DNA from: Actinokineospora diospyrosa
GTDB lineage: Bacteria; Actinomycetota; Actinomycetes; Mycobacteriales; Pseudonocardiaceae
DNA: 64,000 nucleotides
NCBI RefSeq assembly: GCF_024171925.1
Contig: NZ_JAMTCO010000016.1
Location: forward strand, 170,982 to 234,981
Direction: 5' to 3'
In this document: positions 58,437 to 64,000 of the stretch, one piece after another
Numbering within the stretch: position 1 is the stretch's first letter
Layout: each line of letters starts with the position of its first letter
Program-made: the position numbers and the translations under genes
Notes under the pieces: generated by a model
Seen by the model: the letters and a program-made list of their open reading frames with translations, nothing else
Told to the model about the DNA's origin: nothing
The model's database searches: none

Positions 58437-59780
58437 ATGGATCGCCAGCAAGAGTTCGTCCTGCGCACGCTCGAAGAACGCGACATCCGGTTCGTCCGGT
58501 TGTGGTTCACCGACGTGCTCGGCTTCCTGAAGTCGGTCGCGGTCGCGCCCGCCGAGCTGGAGGGCGCCTTCGCCGAGGGCATCGGCTTCGACGGCTCGGC
58601 GATCGAGGGATTCTCCCGGGTGTACGAGTCGGACATGATCGCCAAGCCCGACCCGGCGACCTTCCAGGTGCTGCCCTGGGAGACCCCCGACGGCGAGCCC
58701 TACTCCGCGCGCATGTTCTGCGACATCGCCATGCCGGACGGCTCACCGTCCTGGGCGGACCCCCGGCACGTGCTGCGCCGCACCCTGTCGAAGGCCAGCG
58801 AGGCCGGGTTCACCTGCTACGTGCACCCGGAGATCGAGTTCTTCCTGCTCAACAACCTCCCGCACGACGGCAGCGAGCCCACCCCCGCCGACAACGGCGG
58901 CTACTTCGACCAGGCGAGCCACGCCACCGCCACGCACTTCCGCAGGCACGCCATCGAGACCCTCGAGGCGATGGGCATCTCCGTGGAGTTCAGCCACCAC
59001 GAGGGCGCCCCCGGCCAGCAGGAGATCGACCTGCGCTACGCGGACGCGCTCACCATGGCCGACAACGTCATGACCTTCCGGTACGTGGTCAAGGAGGTCG
59101 CTCTCACCCAGGGCGTCTTCGCCTCCTTCATGCCCAAGCCGTTCTCCGAGCAGCCCGGCTCCGGTATGCACACTCACGTCAGTCTGTTCGAAGGCGACCG
59201 AAATGCCTTCTACGACAACGAAGACCCGTACCAGCTATCCGCCACCGGCAAGGCATTCGTCGCGGGTCTGCTCAAGCACGCCCGCGAGATCTCGGCGGTC
59301 ACCAACCAGTGGGTGAACTCCTACAAGAGGCTCATCGTCGGTGGTGAAGCACCTACGGCGGTCTGCTGGGGACACGCCAACCGCTCCGCCCTTGTCCGTG
59401 TGCCGATGTACTCCCCGACGAAGGCATCCTCGCGTCGCGTAGAGATCCGTTCACTCGACTCGGCGTGCAACCCGTACCTGGCGTTCTCGGTCATCCTCGC
59501 CGCCGGGCTCAAGGGCGTCGCCGAGGGCTACTCGCTGCCACCCGCCGCCGAAGACGACGTCTGGTCGTTGTCCGACGCCGAGCGCCGCGCCGCCGGTTAC
59601 GCCAACCTCCCGCAGAACCTCGGCGAGGCTCTAGCCGAGATGGAGAACTCCGAGCTACTGGCCGAAACCCTCGGTGAGCACGTCTTCGACTACTTCCTGC
59701 GCAACAAGCGGACTGAATGGGACACCTACCGGCGCAGCGTCACCCCCTATGAGCTGCGGACTCTCCTGCCCATGCTCTGA
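58437..59780 (+). CDS. glnA2: Glutamine synthetase, GlnA2 type
   Basis: 447 residues from ATG 58437. Catalytic blocks: FTDVLGFLKSVAV, FDGSAIEGFSRV, HPEIEFFLL (metal Glu), VEFSHHEGAPGQQEIDL, GMHTHVSLFEG, and near the end RVEIRSLDSACNPYLAFS. The adenylylation Tyr loop of GlnA1 (NLYDLP) is absent, so it is not controlled by GlnE. Very close to mycobacterial GlnA2 (Rv2222c), a ligase that makes glutamine in the cytoplasm. It follows the MFS gene by 16 bases and is followed by a hairpin. Confidence 0.93.
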   Translation: MDRQQEFVLRTLEERDIRFVRLWFTDVLGFLKSVAVAPAELEGAFAEGIGFDGSAIEGFSRVYESDMIAKPDPATFQVLPWETPDGEPYSARMFCDIAMPDGSPSWADPRHVLRRTLSKASEAGFTCYVHPEIEFFLLNNLPHDGSEPTPADNGGYFDQASHATATHFRRHAIETLEAMGISVEFSHHEGAPGQQEIDLRYADALTMADNVMTFRYVVKEVALTQGVFASFMPKPFSEQPGSGMHTHVSLFEGDRNAFYDNEDPYQLSATGKAFVAGLLKHAREISAVTNQWVNSYKRLIVGGEAPTAVCWGHANRSALVRVPMYSPTKASSRRVEIRSLDSACNPYLAFSVILAAGLKGVAEGYSLPPAAEDDVWSLSDAERRAAGYANLPQNLGEALAEMENSELLAETLGEHVFDYFLRNKRTEWDTYRRSVTPYELRTLLPML

Positions 59781-59793
59781 GCGGATCACCCTT

Positions 59794-59831
59794 TCGCTCG
59801 ACAGGTAGGCCCACAACCGCCCGTCGAGCGA
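59794..59831 (+). terminator. Long-loop hairpin after glnA2
   Basis: Perfect 9-bp stem TCGCTCGAC (59794-59802) and GTCGAGCGA (59823-59831) with a 20-base loop, between the glnA2 stop and the next start. Loop length makes it a moderate candidate. Confidence 0.45.
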
Positions 59832-59844
59832 CTAGGTTGGCCGG

Positions 59845-62800
59845 GTGCCCGACGTGCCCCCCGACGCCGTGACGCCTCTGATCGCCTGCACTGCGGTGGC
59901 CGCACAGGACCTCCCAGCAGCGCGACTGGCCGAGCGGACCTTCCTCGACCACCACCCCGGCGCCCGGTTCGTGACCTTGCTGGTCGACGGCGAGCGGTCC
60001 GACGGGGTCTTGGTCCCAGAGGACATCGGCGTCCACCCGGCTGAACTCGCCGACCTCGCCACCGGCCACACCGCCGCCGAGGCCTGCGCCGCCCTCCGCC
60101 CCAGGCTGCTGGAGTCGCTCCTCGCGAACCACACCTGCCCGGTGCTCTACCTAGCACCCTGGACCAGGGTGTACGCGCCGTTCGCGGGCACCATCACCGC
60201 CGCGCTGGACGACGTCGCGCTCGTCCTGGTCCCCAGGGTGCTGCGCCCGCTACCGGCAGACGGTCTGCGACCCACCCAGCAAGAGCTGCTCACTGCGGGC
60301 ATCTACGACGACAGCCTCATCGGCGTCACCCACGGCGTCGAGCCCTTCTTGCACGCGTGGGCAGAGGCCTGTCTCGCTGACCCCGCGCGTGCCGGTGCCT
60401 TCCTCGACGGCGCGCCCGCCATGGCAGACCACCACGTCTTGAGGGACCCCGGGCTAGGACTCTCCGGTTGGAACGCTGCACAACGAGCCTTGGCCCGAGA
60501 CGCCTCCGGCAGCCTCACCGCAGGCGGCGCGGTTCTACGCACCGCCACCTTCAGAGGCTTCGACCCTGCTAAACCCTGGCTTCTTACGGCCGACATCACC
60601 GACCACCCACGGGTGCTGCTTTCCGAGCACCCCCTGTTGACCTCGATCGTCACGGACTACGCCAACGAAGTTGACGACGTCTACGACCTTCCGCAGCCAA
60701 CAGTCCGGTTCGGCAAGCTCGCCGACGGTACCCTCTTCCCCGCGCCACTTCGTGCCGCCTATCGCGCAGCCCGCTCATCCCAGGACGCACCACCGCCCGC
60801 CGGTGTTGACCCTGCCGGATTCCTACGCTGGGCATGCGCACCCGAGCCAGGCACGCCGGACGCGACCAAGTGGTCCCTGGCCCTCTGGGAAGACGACCCA
60901 GACCTGCAAGAACGCTTCCCCGACCCGTTTGGCGTGGACGCCGCCGCCTATCGCGACTGGTGCGCCACCGACGCCGTGCTCAGCGGACGCCTTCACCAAC
61001 GCGCTGTGCCCGGGCAGCACACCATGGACGTCACCCTGATCGACCAGATCGGCGTATCCGTCATGGGCGTCGGCCCACTGGCAGATCGAGTTCGTCTCGC
61101 CGCGGAAGCGTCGGGCCTACCGATCTCCAATGAGCCCATCTACCCGGTGGTCCTCGCCTGCGGCGGACAGACCGGGCTGCCCCGCCAGCGGCACATCATC
61201 GCCGTCCGCGATGACTTCACCCCGATCCCCTTCCGCGCCGACGAACGATGGCTGGTCTGGCCCACCGTCGCCCCTGCGCCCGATGGCATCGCGACGCACA
61301 CGGTCCCTCTTCCGCTACCTGACCCAGGCGCGCGCGACGAGGTTGCCCGTGACCAGGCGCGACATCGCCTAGGAACCGGCGACGAGCCAACTTTCGTCGC
61401 CTTCGCCGACCGCGGGGACGACCTCCTGTCCGCGTTCGCCGCCGCCTTCCCCGACCGCGACGACGTCCGGCTCGTCCTGCTCGTGCCGTCGATCTTCGCC
61501 CGGTCCGAAGGTGCCGAGCGACTCCGCCTCTCCGCAGGAACCGACCCCAGGGTCCGGCTGATTTCCGACGAGTCCGCCTTCACCGCCATCGCCGACGCGG
61601 CCACCTGGGTGCTCTCCCTCGACCAACCCGACAGCCCCGACACAGCGCGGATAAACCGCTGGCTGGCGGAGATATCGCTGCGTGCTGTCCCGACCATCAC
61701 CCTGGCCGGTAGTACCGCCGCTGACCTGCTCGGACCCGACAGTTGCGTGCCTCTACCGACCGACGAGTTCGCCGCCGACACCATGGTCGCCGGAGCGATC
61801 CGGGACCTGGTCGACGACCACGCCACCGCCGACAAGATCGGCTCGGCAGCCCGCACCCACGTACTCGAACGGTTGGCACCGGCAGCAGCTGGCGCTGCCG
61901 TCCGCAGACGGGTCGAACTCGCCTATCGCAGTTGGCGCGCGGGCCGCGCTCTGGCCGTCGCCACCGAGGACGACCCACTGCGCGCGCTACGCGCCGCAAG
62001 GCATGCGCTGCACCGCCGTCCCGACACCGACGTGGGCCACAAGATCCCGATGGCACCGCAGCTGCGCCGCGCGGTCCTGAGGGTCCTCAACCACTACGAC
62101 GCCCATCTCACCTCGGTGCTTGCCTCGCTCATCGACGGGATAGAGCGCACCGCGGTAGAGCTCGTCGAACGCCAAGACAGGCTCTCAAGCGCGGGAGCTG
62201 GTCTCGACACGGATCTGCTGCGCGCCGACCTGGACCTGGTCGTCGACCGGATGGGTCAACTCGGCAAGCAGGTCTCTGCCACAGGCGACGAGGTCGTACG
62301 CCTACGCGGGGAGACCGTGTCCGGTGCAAGAGCGGTCGATGACCTCTCGGCCCAGTTCCGCGATGCGTCCACACGCGAACTGCACGGCACCTCCGACGAG
62401 GTGCACAAGTTGACCGCCGCCCTAGCAGCGAGCAACGCCAGGTTGGACGCATTGGAAGCACGGTTGTCGACCCAACAGGCCGAAGCTGACAGCAGGCTCG
62501 CGATGGGCTCGTGGTCCGCTGATCAGGCTCTACGCGCGACCGACGCCCTTCGCCGCGTTGTCGTTCGGCAACACGAGCGCGGGGTCTCTGTCGACGTCCC
62601 GAGCTCGCCCGTCCTCTGCGACGCGGGCCTGTTGAGGCTGCCGTCGCAGGACAGCGTCATGTCCGCGGTCCTGTCGAGCAACGGGGTCTGGGAACCAGAC
62701 ATCGCCGAGCTGGTCGACTCGCTGATCGAGCCCGACAGCGTCTTCCTCGACGTCGGTGGCTACGTCGGCTACCACGCCATCCGCGTGCTCAGCCGACTCG

Positions 62801-63378
62801 GCACGAGCGGCACCGTCGTGGTCGTGGAACCCGACCCGGACGCCGTGAAGTTGTTGCGCCACAACGTTTCCGAGAACGTCTCCGATGCGATCGCGGACCG
62901 CCTGGTGGTCCTGGAGGCCGCCGCGTGGGACACGGCAACACCGCTGGTGGGAGTACCCGCGCCGGGGGGTGGGCTCGGTGTCCGACCGCTCGAGGCCGCG
63001 GAAGTGACCACGGACACACAAAGTGGATCACCGGTCGCCGGGGTCCGGCTCGACCGCGAGCTCGACGCCATCGAGGCCACCCAAACCCAGCGCTTGTCGG
63101 TCGTGAAAGTCGACGTTCCGGGCCTCGGGCACCGGGCCCTGGGCGGTCTCGTGCGCCGTCTGCGCAAGGACCGGCCCAACGTGATCTTGGCCTTCGACGG
63201 CGCCATGACCAGCGGTTTCGGGGATGACCCGGCCGCGGTGCTCGGCGAGTTCAACACGTGGGGCTACGAGCTCGCGCGGCTGGGCGAACAGGCACCGGTG
63301 AGCGTCGCCGACGCGGTCGCCGACGTGCTCGCTGGCCGGGTGCGCACGCTGTGGCTGCGACCCCGCGCAAGCCGCTGA
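59845..63378 (+). CDS. Multidomain glycosyltransferase-like / FkbM methyltransferase fusion (1177 aa)
   Basis: 1177 residues from GTG 59845. Residues about 10-300 resemble the N-terminal transferase-like domain found before actinobacterial glycosyltransferases (ERTFLDHHPGARFVTLLVD, CPVLYLAPWTRVYAPF, LSEHPLLTSIVTDYANE). About 390-700 look like a GT-B-type region (THTVPLPLPDPGARDEVA, FVAFADRGDDLLSAF). Residues 770-880 are a coiled coil. About 925-1150 are an FkbM-type SAM methyltransferase (DVGGYVGYHAIRVLS and VVVVEPDPDAVKLLRHNV). It probably makes and methylates a surface or secondary sugar. It has no signal peptide. It ends 432 bases before the 16S gene. Confidence 0.75.
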   Translation: MPDVPPDAVTPLIACTAVAAQDLPAARLAERTFLDHHPGARFVTLLVDGERSDGVLVPEDIGVHPAELADLATGHTAAEACAALRPRLLESLLANHTCPVLYLAPWTRVYAPFAGTITAALDDVALVLVPRVLRPLPADGLRPTQQELLTAGIYDDSLIGVTHGVEPFLHAWAEACLADPARAGAFLDGAPAMADHHVLRDPGLGLSGWNAAQRALARDASGSLTAGGAVLRTATFRGFDPAKPWLLTADITDHPRVLLSEHPLLTSIVTDYANEVDDVYDLPQPTVRFGKLADGTLFPAPLRAAYRAARSSQDAPPPAGVDPAGFLRWACAPEPGTPDATKWSLALWEDDPDLQERFPDPFGVDAAAYRDWCATDAVLSGRLHQRAVPGQHTMDVTLIDQIGVSVMGVGPLADRVRLAAEASGLPISNEPIYPVVLACGGQTGLPRQRHIIAVRDDFTPIPFRADERWLVWPTVAPAPDGIATHTVPLPLPDPGARDEVARDQARHRLGTGDEPTFVAFADRGDDLLSAFAAAFPDRDDVRLVLLVPSIFARSEGAERLRLSAGTDPRVRLISDESAFTAIADAATWVLSLDQPDSPDTARINRWLAEISLRAVPTITLAGSTAADLLGPDSCVPLPTDEFAADTMVAGAIRDLVDDHATADKIGSAARTHVLERLAPAAAGAAVRRRVELAYRSWRAGRALAVATEDDPLRALRAARHALHRRPDTDVGHKIPMAPQLRRAVLRVLNHYDAHLTSVLASLIDGIERTAVELVERQDRLSSAGAGLDTDLLRADLDLVVDRMGQLGKQVSATGDEVVRLRGETVSGARAVDDLSAQFRDASTRELHGTSDEVHKLTAALAASNARLDALEARLSTQQAEADSRLAMGSWSADQALRATDALRRVVVRQHERGVSVDVPSSPVLCDAGLLRLPSQDSVMSAVLSSNGVWEPDIAELVDSLIEPDSVFLDVGGYVGYHAIRVLSRLGTSGTVVVVEPDPDAVKLLRHNVSENVSDAIADRLVVLEAAAWDTATPLVGVPAPGGGLGVRPLEAAEVTTDTQSGSPVAGVRLDRELDAIEATQTQRLSVVKVDVPGLGHRALGGLVRRLRKDRPNVILAFDGAMTSGFGDDPAAVLGEFNTWGYELARLGEQAPVSVADAVADVLAGRVRTLWLRPRASR

Positions 63379-63387
63379 CCAGGCGAT

Positions 63388-63416
63388 TTGACTTTGGAAT
63401 TCGGGGTGGGTAACTT
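63388..63416 (+). promoter_or_regulatory. Candidate rRNA promoter P1
   Basis: TTGACT (63388-63393), a 17-base spacer, then TAACTT (63411-63416). It lies just after the FkbM fusion stop and about 390 bases upstream of 16S. Confidence 0.5.
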
Positions 63417-63498
63417 TCTCCATGTCGCACGGAGCGCCGGACGGAACAGGACGCAAGAGCCTGGCGGGGACGGAATCCGAGTCTGACGGGTCGAGCGG

Positions 63499-63527
63499 TT
63501 GACACCGCGAATCGAACCGAGTAGAGT
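63499..63527 (+). promoter_or_regulatory. Strong candidate rRNA promoter P2
   Basis: Consensus -35 TTGACA (63499-63504), 17-base spacer, -10 TAGAGT (63522-63527). Near-ideal sigma-70/HrdB-type elements, as expected for an rRNA operon in an actinobacterium. Confidence 0.75.
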
Positions 63528-63674
63528 TCTGCGGCGTTGCCACGATCGACTTCTTCCCGGTCTCGGACCTTCGGGTCTCGACGCTGGTGGACCCGATCAG
63601 GTGAACACAAACTTGCTAGGCAATACCAGCCTCGGATGAGGTCGCCCTGGGTGGCGGTTGATTCGGATGTGCGT

Positions 63675-63702
63675 GTGTTGTTTGAGAACTCAACAGTGTG
63701 CC
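63675..63702 (+). promoter_or_regulatory. rRNA leader antitermination/processing element
   Basis: TGTTTGAGAACTCAACAGTG is the sequence found in 16S leaders of actinobacteria, with TTGAG/CTCAA arms around AA. It probably acts in antitermination or RNase III processing of the pre-rRNA. It lies about 110 bases before the mature 16S end. Confidence 0.65.
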
Positions 63703-63809
63703 GATTTAAGCCAGTAGAGCTTGAATGATTGAACCCCATTTGTGGGTTCCTTTGAGATGAATATGATGCCAGTTTGGTGTCTGTTTGTCGGGTAACAACT
63801 CTTAAAGCA

Positions 63810-64000
<191 letters not shown>

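Overview
The window is high-GC actinobacterial chromosome. The 16S rRNA 5' end that closes it (from about 63810), the leader in front of it, the frequent GTG/TTG starts and the gene families all point to the family Pseudonocardiaceae (Actinokineospora/Saccharothrix/Actinosynnema-like). No tRNA, CRISPR array, transposase, integrase or phage gene was seen.

Layout. 1-9.1 kb: cell-envelope and housekeeping genes (a membrane-anchored zinc metallopeptidase, a DUF2207 protein, an LPVTG surface protein, an active/inactive M16 peptidase pair, the NAD/NADH-processing Nudix enzyme nudC) and a decayed copy of the nudC 3' end. 9.1-11.7 kb: a gluconate module (gntP permease, gntK kinase, divergent GntR/FCD regulator). 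11.7-20.3 kb: a complete four-gene Wadjet (JetABCD; DUF2397/DUF2398/TIGR02680/DUF2399 type) anti-plasmid defence operon, in which jetC and jetD are separated by a broken folP fragment and JetD lacks the expected Toprim glutamate. 20.4-27.4 kb: a block resembling, from memory, the Mycobacterium tuberculosis Rv2228c-Rv2236c region: cobD, SURF1, a fructosamine-kinase-like gene, ptpA, cobC, Nif3-like, zinc-ribbon coiled coil and RNase H/phosphatase fusion. 27.5-28.7 kb: an FMN reductase behind a cysteine-type leader peptide, then RNase P RNA.

29.0-37.3 kb: a tightly coupled type IV secretion-like operon (small membrane proteins, PrgI-like, VirB4-like ATPase, a 37-codon coupled ORF, VirB6-like, VirB8/TcpC-like, lysozyme-like/NlpC) with no relaxase, coupling protein or integrase. 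37.3-38.2 kb: a repeat-rich intergenic island with tandem 63/69-bp units, a 24-bp inverted repeat, diverged direct repeats and DnaA-box-like sites. 38.2-49.5 kb: M48 peptidase, panB, prolyl aminopeptidase, nadE, an RNB ribonuclease, F420 reductase, a metal-receptor-like protein, a GNAT enzyme and secA2. 49.6-59.8 kb: two Hip1/SlpDE-like lipoprotein hydrolases, GNAT, the lprG-P55 lipid export pair, a GlxA/AraC regulator with a divergent MFS transporter, and glnA2. 59.8-64 kb: an 1177-residue glycosyltransferase/FkbM methyltransferase fusion, then the promoters, leader and first 190 bases of an rRNA operon.

Working together: the gnt genes form an inducible sugar-acid uptake unit; the jet genes form one defence machine; lprG and P55 form an envelope lipid transport pair; secA2, the LPVTG protein, Hip1-like hydrolases and the T4SS-like operon are envelope or export functions. 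Start codons were chosen by ribosome-binding sites and family alignment from memory, and several remain ambiguous as noted.
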